Assembly (NCBI GenBank): GCA_011040545.1
Contig: DQYM01000196.1
Span: forward strand, 1 to 8,190
DNA length: 8,190 bases
Source: Candidatus Bathyarchaeota archaeon
Lineage (GTDB): Archaea > Thermoproteota > Bathyarchaeia > EX4484-135
Reading direction: 5' to 3'
Below the pieces are notes generated by a model that saw nothing but the letters and a program-made list of their open reading frames with translations, was not told where the DNA came from and did no database searches. This document shows positions 1-5,644 of this stretch, piece by piece (position 1 is the first letter of the stretch; every line of letters begins with the position of its first letter). A program made the position numbers and the translations under genes.

Positions 1-617
1 GCGTTGGGGCACTTGGCCTAGGCAGGCTTAGGCGCTTGGTCCCAACACGGTGGAGCATAACAGCAGTAGATAGCATAATATCTAAGCACCTAGCAAGCAA
101 GGTTAAAAGCTACCCGTTGATCAGGGAGTTCCAAGCCTACCATGCCTCCTACCTAGATAACCACTACGTGGTCATACTCATGCCAGATACGTGGGCCTAC
201 GAGCTCCTTGAGGCCTGGTCGCCAGGTGCTATTTGGAACCCAAACGATAGGATAGTATTCTGCTCTGATTGGGAGGGCTGGAGGGGGAGGGCTTCTTATG
301 CTAAGCCAGGTGGCTCATATTATGCAGCCCGCCTGGCCGTCTGCGAGGCACTAGAACGCATGAGGAAGCAAGCAAGGGTGGTCGTCTTACGTGAGGTAAG
401 GCCAGGGTATATGTTCCCAGTAGGTGTTTGGCAGGTTAGGGAAGCCATTAGGGCTGCCCTACGCTCACGGCCATTTAGGTCAGATGATATAAGGGAGGTC
501 CTATCTTATGCTGCTAGCAAGCTCACCATACCGATTAGGGCATGGGTTAGGGCCAGCAGGCTACTTAGGAGCGCACTTGAGCAGGTAAAGCTAACGGCCT
601 TCTTCTCCTCTAGCTAA
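1..617 (+). CDS. nreA: DNA repair protein NreA (archaeal Nre family), C-terminal part; 5' end outside window
   Basis: The frame is open from the first complete codon at base 3, so the true start lies to the left of the window and the TTG at 36 is only an internal leucine. The segment GLGRLRRLVPTRWSITAVD (bases about 18-71) is a hallmark of archaeal Nre proteins. The rest has the expected mix of aromatic-rich and arginine-rich stretches. The last residues contain Q-V-K-L-T-A-F-F (bases 582-605), an exact fit to the PCNA-interacting (PIP) consensus QxxLxxFF and close to the C-terminus, as known for NreA. The family acts in DNA damage repair in archaea and was shown in Haloferax to work with PCNA; its biochemical activity is not clear from sequence. 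The N-terminal zinc-finger region expected in the family is not in the window. The 3' end overlaps the convergent DUF763 gene by 27 bases. Confidence 0.9.
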   Translation, partial: VGALGLGRLRRLVPTRWSITAVDSIISKHLASKVKSYPLIREFQAYHASYLDNHYVVILMPDTWAYELLEAWSPGAIWNPNDRIVFCSDWEGWRGRASYAKPGGSYYAARLAVCEALERMRKQARVVVLREVRPGYMFPVGVWQVREAIRAALRSRPFRSDDIREVLSYAASKLTIPIRAWVRASRLLRSALEQVKLTAFFSSS

Positions 618-1733
618 ACCAACTAAGCCTTTTAGGCGCTTTAGTGCCCTAAGCTTCTCATCATGCCCTATCCTAGCCCTCCATATGGCTTCCTCAAGCA
701 AGCCTATGGCCTCATCCATGAGCTTCCTATTCACTGGGTATGGGACGCCATCCTTGCCACCAAAGGCAAATGAGAACCTCACGGGGTCCCGCCAGCTCGG
801 TGCCTCGCCATACACTAGGTCGGCTATGAGCGCAAGTGCCCTCACGGTAGCTGGGCCAAGCCCCCTGATGGCCAGCAGGGCCTCATAGTCCCTCGGCTGG
901 AGCTCGTAGGCACGGGCTAGTGCTTCCCAGTTGGCATTCAAGGGCATCCTTAGGTAGGGGAGCTCAATAGCCCTTGTCTCCCTGCTGCTCGGCAGCCACC
1001 TACATAGGCTCTCCTGCCACTTGGGCCTAAGGGACTTGAGCAGCCTCCTTATGCGCCTAGGCCCCTCGCTAGCTAGGTCAAGCGATGCCCTCCTGCAGCC
1101 CTCGCTCTCACGGGCCGTCATATCAAGCACCACTGGCCTAATGGCATCACTAGCTATGCCAGAGTGGGGCTCAACGACAAAGCCCTCATGTAGCTGCTCG
1201 GAGAACCAGTGGTAGCGCCTAGCTGTCCTATCGGCTACGCTCATTCCCTGTTGAACAACTGCCCAGCTGCCATCCTCAGCTATGAACATAGCGTGGTGGT
1301 AGAGCGTGTAGCCATCTTGGATAGCTGCATTATCTACTTTAGCACACATCCTGCTTGCGTACTTCAGCTCCTCACGTGCCCCCTCGCCAAGGCCGAGGGC
1401 TTCAACTGCTATATCTATATCCCTTGGCGTAGCAAGGGAGCGCTTCCCCTTCCCACCGCAGATAGCAATCCCATGCTCCTCTGGCCTTATAGCCTGCCTT
1501 AAGACAGCTGTTGCAACAGTTGTTATGCCAGATGAATGCCAATCAAATCCAAGGACGCAGCCCAGGGCTTGGAACCAGAAGGGATCTGAGAGCCTCCTTA
1601 CGAACTCCCTAGGCCCATGCTCCTCTACCAGCAGGATGGCTATGGCATTAGCTAGGCGTACCATCCTCTGCATTAACCACCTGGGCACGCCACCCTTATG
1701 GAGCGGTAGGTCGGCTATGCCCGTCCGCTTCAA
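591..1733 (-). CDS. DUF763 family protein with helix-hairpin-helix motif, function unknown
   Basis: This 380-residue protein is recognisable as DUF763 (COG1415) from the N-terminal KRTGIADLPLH and the conserved blocks DWHSSG (64-69), GGKGKRS (93-99), DNAAIQDGYTLYHH (134-147), QQGM (161-164) and FAFGGKDGVPYPV (322-334). Its length looks full. A helix-hairpin-helix motif, AIRGLGPATVRALAL (about 288-302), suggests nucleic-acid binding, and the conserved Asp/His/Gln/Lys blocks suggest a catalytic or metal-binding role; both are inference. The start is TTG at 1733: it sits directly before the family's conserved first residues, and the frame is closed by a stop 27 bases upstream. No Shine-Dalgarno is visible and a TTAAG-type box lies about 30 bases upstream, so a nearly leaderless transcript is plausible. 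Its end overlaps nreA tail to tail, a link to DNA repair by position only. It lies 87 bases downstream of coaD on the same strand. Confidence 0.88.
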   Translation of the reverse strand: MKRTGIADLPLHKGGVPRWLMQRMVRLANAIAILLVEEHGPREFVRRLSDPFWFQALGCVLGFDWHSSGITTVATAVLRQAIRPEEHGIAICGGKGKRSLATPRDIDIAVEALGLGEGAREELKYASRMCAKVDNAAIQDGYTLYHHAMFIAEDGSWAVVQQGMSVADRTARRYHWFSEQLHEGFVVEPHSGIASDAIRPVVLDMTARESEGCRRASLDLASEGPRRIRRLLKSLRPKWQESLCRWLPSSRETRAIELPYLRMPLNANWEALARAYELQPRDYEALLAIRGLGPATVRALALIADLVYGEAPSWRDPVRFSFAFGGKDGVPYPVNRKLMDEAIGLLEEAIWRARIGHDEKLRALKRLKGLVGLARGEEGR

Positions 1734-1759
1734 GCCAGTATGGGATGGCCAGCAGCTAG

Positions 1760-1765
1760 CTTAAG
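1760..1765 (-). promoter_or_regulatory. Possible TATA box for the DUF763 gene
   Basis: On the minus strand, CTTAAG centred about 30 bases before the TTG at 1733 is the only AT-rich block at the right distance in the coaD-DUF763 gap, and no ribosome binding site precedes the TTG. The gene could also be read from the upstream coaD transcript. Weak evidence from spacing only. Confidence 0.3.
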
Positions 1766-1820
1766 CGTTCTTAACGAGGGGCTTGTGAGGGGATGGCGTG
1801 GGCGAAATTGGGGCTCACCC

Positions 1821-2306
1821 CTAGCTGGGCTGCTTGAGCAGCCTACCCTCCCTATCTATCTCACCAGCCCTTATCCTGGTCGTTGAGATGGGCTTGCCAT
1901 CCTCAGCTAGGACCATCGGTATGACGATGACCTCAAGGGGCCTAAGGCCCTTTCTAGCCCTAAGGGCATTTAGCTGCTCTGCCCTTGGTGCTGTTTCCTC
2001 GCTAACTACTATGGCCTCAAAACCACCATCCCATATAGCTGGCCCAAATGGGTCGTTTATGGCTATTACCTCCACACGGTGGAGGTTCCCTTCATCGCAT
2101 ATGAAGGCCAACAGCTCCTCAAGGCGCTCCCTATACGAGGCGACCTCATGTGGCTTGCCCATCTCAGCTACGAACTCATCTGTCGTAAGGCCGATTACCA
2201 CGAGATCGCCTACCTCAAATGCCTTCCTCAGCAGGGCCTTGTGGCCCTTGTGGAGCATATCAAAGGTGCCAGCTACACCTACGACCCTGAAGCGACCCCT
2301 AGCCAA
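1821..2306 (-). CDS. coaD: Phosphopantetheine adenylyltransferase, archaeal type (CoA biosynthesis)
   Basis: Cytosolic enzyme that joins 4'-phosphopantetheine to AMP from ATP to form dephospho-CoA, the penultimate step of CoA synthesis. It is a nucleotidyltransferase-fold protein of the archaeal/eukaryotic-type PPAT family (COG1019). Seen in the 161-residue product: GTFDMLHKGH (13-22), the HxGH-type nucleotide-binding motif; INDPFGPA (83-90); VSEET (101-105); and ISTTRIR (140-146), the second phosphate-binding motif. The start chosen is TTG at 2306-2304: the strong Shine-Dalgarno GAGGTGA (2318-2312) ends 5 bases before it, and the length matches archaeal homologues of about 155-160 residues. 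The frame stays open upstream; a TTG at 2351 (176 residues) or a GTG at 2315 overlapping the transporter stop are alternatives. The closeness to the membrane protein gene upstream suggests co-translation. A substrate link between the two is inference. Confidence 0.93.
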   Translation of the reverse strand: MARGRFRVVGVAGTFDMLHKGHKALLRKAFEVGDLVVIGLTTDEFVAEMGKPHEVASYRERLEELLAFICDEGNLHRVEVIAINDPFGPAIWDGGFEAIVVSEETAPRAEQLNALRARKGLRPLEVIVIPMVLAEDGKPISTTRIRAGEIDREGRLLKQPS

Positions 2307-2311
2307 GGTAA

Positions 2312-2318
2312 TCACCTC
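2312..2318 (-). promoter_or_regulatory. Shine-Dalgarno site that fixes the coaD start
   Basis: GAGGTGA on the minus strand is a near-perfect complement to the 3' end of archaeal 16S rRNA. It overlaps the TGA stop of the upstream transporter gene and sits 5 bases before TTG at 2306. This favours the short coaD start and implies reinitiation by ribosomes finishing the transporter gene. Confidence 0.6.
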
Positions 2319-3169
2319 ATGCTCGTAGCCCTGAGGAAGAAATGGCTCCAAGCCCCAAATATCAAGCCAAGGGCAAAGAGGATGCTACCGCTGATGGCAA
2401 GTAGGAACTTCATGGCCTCCAAGCTGAGCAGGGCATAACCTGGCTTTAGCTTCACGACCAGGCCTGCAAATACAATTGAGCCAAGTGGCGTGAAGGCGAG
2501 GAGGGCACCTAGGGCCACGAAGGTAAGGCCAGGTAGGACGAGGGCGAGGAAGAACATCTTCCTATCCTCAGCCCTAAAGCTAGCTGAAACTACATCCTCT
2601 GGCACCAGCGAGGGGGCTGCCCTCGCTATGGCCTTCACTAGAATTGGCGTTACGAATAGCATGAAGGGGAGCATGGTGGCGAACCACCAGATGGTGAGGG
2701 CCAGTGCGAATAGGGCCAGGGCCTGTGGGCTTAGCTCAGGTGGGAGGAAGCCCATGAAGTAGATCGTGCCAACGTATAGGAAGGCCACTATGGCATTAGC
2801 TACCACTAGCATGAGGCTTGAAACTACAACGAACCGCCTCCAGCTAAAGCGCCCCTTTAGGAGCCTCCCAAGCATGAAGAAGCCTATGAAGTTGCCTGGA
2901 ACTGCTGCTACTAGGCTAGGTATGTAAAGCGTGCCGTGCTTGATGGAGTCGGCCACCAGTGTCCCTATGGCTGCCCCTATGGCTGCTGGCCAGGGGCCAA
3001 AGATTATGGCGAAGACGCCTGGTATCACGACAGCAGGCCTGAACTGCCCAAAGCCCCAGGGGGACGTTATGTAGGCCGTTAGGAGGCAGCCTATGGCATA
3101 GAGGGCTGCACAGAGGGCAGTAGCACTAACATCAACTGCCCTTGGCCTACCCCTTAGCCAGCCCCCCAT
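2312..3169 (-). CDS. ECF-type transporter S-component-like membrane protein, substrate unknown, with C-terminal membrane extension
   Basis: A very hydrophobic 285-residue protein with no enzyme motif. The N-terminal part (about 12-182) has roughly six membrane segments and a block GQFRPAVVIPGVFAIIFGPW (41-60) followed by a Gly/Ala-rich helix and VADSI. This resembles substrate-binding S components of energy-coupling-factor vitamin transporters. Residues 186-203 are a charged loop, and about 204-278 add two or three more membrane segments, so it is longer than the usual S component of about 170-220 residues. The ATG at 3169 is chosen over the TTG one codon earlier; GGTG lies 7 bases upstream of it. 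No ECF ATPase or T-subunit gene is in the window. The next gene downstream is coaD, with its ribosome binding site inside this gene's end, so pantothenate or another CoA precursor is a reasonable guess for the substrate, unproven. It could also be an unrelated polytopic protein with an S-like fold. Confidence 0.72.
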   Translation of the reverse strand: MGGWLRGRPRAVDVSATALCAALYAIGCLLTAYITSPWGFGQFRPAVVIPGVFAIIFGPWPAAIGAAIGTLVADSIKHGTLYIPSLVAAVPGNFIGFFMLGRLLKGRFSWRRFVVVSSLMLVVANAIVAFLYVGTIYFMGFLPPELSPQALALFALALTIWWFATMLPFMLFVTPILVKAIARAAPSLVPEDVVSASFRAEDRKMFFLALVLPGLTFVALGALLAFTPLGSIVFAGLVVKLKPGYALLSLEAMKFLLAISGSILFALGLIFGAWSHFFLRATSMR

Positions 3170-3200
3170 CAATAAGCACCATAGGCAGCTGCCCCTTCCC

Positions 3201-3248
3201 CTTGATATTTATTCCGCAAGAAATCTATAGAGAGCTATATAGAGGCAT
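3201..3248 (-). promoter_or_regulatory. Promoter-like AT-rich gap before the transporter-coaD pair
   Basis: The 76-base gap between cofE and the S-component gene holds, on the minus strand, TTTAAAT at the cofE stop, the palindrome CTATATAG (3242-3235), a nearby CTCTATAG, and AATAAATAT (3214-3206). The last is about 26 bases before a transcript start near 3183, giving a short leader ahead of ATG 3169; CTATATAG would give a leader of about 40 bases. Which box is used cannot be told, but the AT content stands out against the flanking coding DNA. Confidence 0.45.
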
Positions 3249-4007
3249 TTAAATGAAAAGATCCTGCTTCCTAGGCCTTATGAGCTCCCTCGCCGTGGCC
3301 TGCTCAGATGGCCTATACTCATAGCCCCTTACTATGGCTACGGGGATGCCTTCCCAAGCCTGGCCCATCACGAGCTCTGCAGCAGAGGCAAGCTCATCTG
3401 CTACGGCCACCTGCGTTACCCTCAGCACGTAGCCGAAGAGGTCCCTATCGCCCCTCCTATCCCAGATGGGGTCAAGGCCCGCCACGCCTATGGCCACGTT
3501 TATGGTCCCACGCCTAAGGGGCCTGCCGTGCGTATCGCATATTATCACGGCCACGTCCTTGCCAGTTAGCTCCCTTATGCGCTCCCTTATGCGCCTAGCA
3601 GAGGCATCTGGGTCCTCTGGAAGGAGGGCCACCGTGTCCTCGCCAGGAACGTTGGAGCGGTCAACACCAGCATTAGCACAAATGAAGCCATGCTTAGTTT
3701 CACATATCAAGTGGCCATCGCCCATGCGGGCTATTCCCTTGCTCTCCCTCAGCACTACCTCAACGAGCCTTGGGTCCTTCCCAAGTGCTCTAGCAACGTT
3801 CTCTGCGAAGGGGGAGGGCTTCACATCAGATAGGTGGACTACACGCCCCTCCGCCCTAGAAACTATTATGTGCGATACGACTATTACATCGCCATCTAGG
3901 ATGCCAACGCCCTCCCTGCTCGCTGCCTCACATATCAGGGCACCTATATCATCGCCCTCATGGACTATGGGTAGCGTTTCCAGCCCTATGATACGTATCT
4001 CCCTCAT
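3249..4007 (-). CDS. cofE: Coenzyme F420-0:L-glutamate ligase (CofE)
   Basis: GTP-dependent cytosolic enzyme adding glutamate residues to F420-0 in the last steps of coenzyme F420 synthesis. The 252-residue product has the family blocks in order: GLETLPIVHEGDD (8-20), VSRAEGR (49-55), ANAGVDRSN (111-119), a metal/nucleotide region, CDTHGRPLRRG (157-167), RRGDRDLFGY (184-193) and ADELASAAELVMGQ (203-216). The length is that of stand-alone archaeal CofE; the C-terminal oxidoreductase domain of actinobacterial FbiB is absent. The start is ATG at 4007: AGGTGG lies 4 bases before it and a TATA box lies about 27 bases before it. A TTG at 4028 is in frame but less likely. No other F420 genes are in the window. 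It is divergent from the metal-uptake operon and upstream of the transporter-coaD pair on the same strand; whether all three are one transcript is uncertain. Confidence 0.95.
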   Translation of the reverse strand: MREIRIIGLETLPIVHEGDDIGALICEAASREGVGILDGDVIVVSHIIVSRAEGRVVHLSDVKPSPFAENVARALGKDPRLVEVVLRESKGIARMGDGHLICETKHGFICANAGVDRSNVPGEDTVALLPEDPDASARRIRERIRELTGKDVAVIICDTHGRPLRRGTINVAIGVAGLDPIWDRRGDRDLFGYVLRVTQVAVADELASAAELVMGQAWEGIPVAIVRGYEYRPSEQATARELIRPRKQDLFI

Positions 4008-4011
4008 GCCC

Positions 4012-4017
4012 CCACCT
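4012..4017 (-). promoter_or_regulatory. Shine-Dalgarno site for cofE
   Basis: AGGTGG on the minus strand, 4 bases before ATG 4007. It supports that ATG over the TTG at 4028, which would place this site inside the coding region. Since the TATA box is only about 27 bases upstream of the ATG, the transcript may start too late to contain it, so the site may not be used. Confidence 0.4.
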
Positions 4018-4030
4018 GGGCAGCGCAAAC

Positions 4031-4039
4031 CTTAAATAC
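4031..4039. promoter_or_regulatory. Shared TATA-like box between cofE (-) and the metal-uptake operon (+)
   Basis: CTTAAATAC on the plus strand reads GTATTTAAG on the minus strand; both are good archaeal TATA boxes. Its centre is about 27 bases before the cofE ATG, so that transcript would be leaderless or nearly so. On the plus strand it predicts a start near 4061, leaving a leader of about 23 bases that contains the GGGGGAG ribosome binding site of the ATPase gene. Only one AT-rich block of this kind lies between the two divergent genes. Confidence 0.6.
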
Positions 4040-4043
4040 CCAT

Positions 4044-4072
4044 GTATTACGATCAGCCGAAGAAGTATTACG
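4044..4072. repeat. Paired GTATTACG repeats, candidate operator of the metal-uptake operon
   Basis: GTATTACG occurs at 4044-4051 and again at 4065-4072, exactly 21 bases apart, about two helical turns. Each contains the 7-base palindrome GTA-T-TAC. The first copy lies just downstream of the TATA-like box; the second touches the GGGGGAG ribosome binding site. Tandem sites on one face of the helix across a transcript start are typical of repressor operators, and a metal-sensing regulator would make sense here. No regulator gene is in the window. Confidence 0.4.
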
Positions 4073-4083
4073 GGGGAGAGGGC

Positions 4084-4830
4084 ATGGAGGTGGTCGTGAG
4101 GCTTGAGGGCGTTTCCACGACATACGAGGGCGAGAGGAGGCCAGCTATAACCGACATAAACCTGCTGGTGGAGAGGGGGGAGCTAATCACAATAATCGGC
4201 CCAAATGGGGCTGGCAAGACCACGCTGCTTGAGACCATAAATGGCCTCCTGCCATCTGAGGGCCTCGTAGAGGTATTTGGGCTCAGCGTGAGGGAGCATG
4301 GCCGTGAGCTAAGGCGTAGGATAGGCTACGTGCCCCAGGACTTCATGGTTGAGGCTGGGACGCCATTTCTGGTCAAGGACGTAGTGGCCATGGGTCGGGT
4401 CGGTAGGATAGGCCCTCTCAGGCCGATTAGGGAGGGGGATTGGGAGATCATATGGGCCGTTATGGAGGAGCTAGGCATAGCAGATCTAGCAGATAGGCCA
4501 ATTGGCAAGCTATCTGGTGGCCAGCAGCAGAAGGTGATGATAGCTAGGGCACTTGCCAAGGAGCCAGAGCTCCTACTGCTTGATGAGCCATTCAGCAGCC
4601 TAGATGCCAGATCCAGGATGGTCGTCTGCGAGATACTTGATGGCCTGAGGGAAGAGCGTGGCGTAACAGTGCTCGTAGTAACGCACGACCTATCTGCCAT
4701 ACCTGAGGGCTGCGAGAGGATCGTGCTGCTAAACGAAGGCAGGATAACTGCTGATGGGGCTCCCGACCAGGTGTTCGCCTCCGAGGCCTTCCTAAGGGCC
4801 TACGGCCCAGTTAGGGCGGTGATAGCATGA
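4084..4830 (+). CDS. Metal ABC transporter ATPase, ZnuC/MntB-like
   Basis: Cytoplasmic ATPase that powers metal uptake through the permease encoded next. All ABC motifs are intact in the 248 residues: Walker A GPNGAGKTT (39-47), Q-loop GYVPQ (81-85), signature LSGGQQQ (143-149), Walker B LLLLDE (163-168), and switch histidine in THD (200-202). The length and the Q-loop region fit ATPases of the zinc/manganese (ABC-3) group, and the permease next door supports that. The ATG at 4084 is chosen because GGGGGAG (4072-4078) lies 5 bases upstream and the protein then begins MEVVVRLEGVS as usual. An ATG at 4042 in the same frame would add 14 unconserved residues and falls before the predicted transcript start. 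The stop overlaps the permease start as ATGA. The metal is not shown by this subunit. Confidence 0.93.
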   Translation: MEVVVRLEGVSTTYEGERRPAITDINLLVERGELITIIGPNGAGKTTLLETINGLLPSEGLVEVFGLSVREHGRELRRRIGYVPQDFMVEAGTPFLVKDVVAMGRVGRIGPLRPIREGDWEIIWAVMEELGIADLADRPIGKLSGGQQQKVMIARALAKEPELLLLDEPFSSLDARSRMVVCEILDGLREERGVTVLVVTHDLSAIPEGCERIVLLNEGRITADGAPDQVFASEAFLRAYGPVRAVIA

Positions 4831-5639
4831 TAGCCCTACCCTCTACGCTCCTGCTAAGGGCTATTGCTGGTGGCGTGCTAGCTGGTGCCCTCTGCTCCCT
4901 GGTGGGCGTGTTCGCCGTTAGGCTTAGGATGAGCTCCATAGGGTTCTGCATGTCCCACTCCGCCTTCGCTGGTGCTGCCCTCGGCGTCCTACTGGCCCTA
5001 GATCCACTACTAATGGCCATGCTAGCTGCCCTTGCAACAGCAGCCCTGCTGGGGCCGATTTCAGAGAAGGCTAAGTTGCCAGCTAATGTGATAGCTGGTG
5101 TTATGTTCCCCATGACCATGGCCCTAGCATTTATATTCTTAATGCTGCTCCCTGGGCCAGTAATTGGGCTTACGGTGCTAAGCCTGCTTTGGGGCAGCGT
5201 ACTAACTGTTAGTCCAAGCGATGTAGCTTTCCTAGCTATCCTGCTGGCCCTCACGACCTCCTTCATTGTTCTCTTCTGGAAGGAGCTAAATGCTGTGCTC
5301 TTTGACCCAAGGCTAGCTGAGGCTGATGGCGTAAACTCAAGGGCTTACATGAATGCCATTATATTCCTCCTAGGTGGCGTAGTAGCCCTATCGCTAAAGC
5401 TAGTAGGTGGGCTCCTAGTATATGCACTTGTCGTGAACTCCGCTTCAACTGCCCTCCAGCTCTCCTATGATATGAAGAAGATATTCCTGCTCTCGCCCTT
5501 CATAGGCATGCTGGCCTTCCTAAGTGGCTTTGGCCTCTCGCTCTGGCTTGACCTACCAGTTGGCTCCTCAATCGTGCTTACCTCATCCATCATGCTCGCC
5601 ACCTCCATAGCCCTCTCCCCGAAGAGGAAGCGGGGGTGA
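4827..5639 (+). CDS. Metal ABC transporter permease, ABC-3 family (ZnuB/MntB-like)
   Basis: Integral membrane subunit of the metal importer, 270 residues, with about eight hydrophobic segments. Family signatures are RMSSIGFCMSHSAFAGAALG (35-54), close to the canonical RMSxxGDAxSHAxxPGVALA, and the coupling-helix region FWKELNAVLFDPRLAEADG (150-168), which docks on the ATPase. LDLPVGSSIVL (241-251) and the basic C-terminus are also typical. Two departures are visible. The usual GDAxSHA acidic residue is replaced (GFCMSHS), and the stretch normally like LLVVALLIIPAATA reads LLVYALVVNSASTA (196-209), losing the proline. These may reflect a divergent lineage or a different cargo. The start overlaps the ATPase stop by 4 bases. 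The end is 5 bases before the binding-protein start. Confidence 0.92.
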   Translation: MIALPSTLLLRAIAGGVLAGALCSLVGVFAVRLRMSSIGFCMSHSAFAGAALGVLLALDPLLMAMLAALATAALLGPISEKAKLPANVIAGVMFPMTMALAFIFLMLLPGPVIGLTVLSLLWGSVLTVSPSDVAFLAILLALTTSFIVLFWKELNAVLFDPRLAEADGVNSRAYMNAIIFLLGGVVALSLKLVGGLLVYALVVNSASTALQLSYDMKKIFLLSPFIGMLAFLSGFGLSLWLDLPVGSSIVLTSSIMLATSIALSPKRKRG

Positions 5640-5644
5640 GGTAA

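Noticed and set aside
1810..1821. GGGG-CTCA-CCCC hairpin at the end of coaD as a terminator
   Set aside because: The stem is only 4 bases, it overlaps the stop codon and there is no real T-run; chance is enough.
1834..2328. Long open frame on the plus strand opposite coaD (similar ones at 2079-2438, 3466-4035 and 685-1764)
   Set aside because: They lie opposite genes with clear family signatures, their products are serine/arginine-rich without recognisable domains, and no ribosome site or promoter supports them.
4534..4540. GTGATGA resembling box C of a C/D small RNA
   Set aside because: It lies within the ABC ATPase signature region, and no CTGA box D or internal box pair follows at the right distance.
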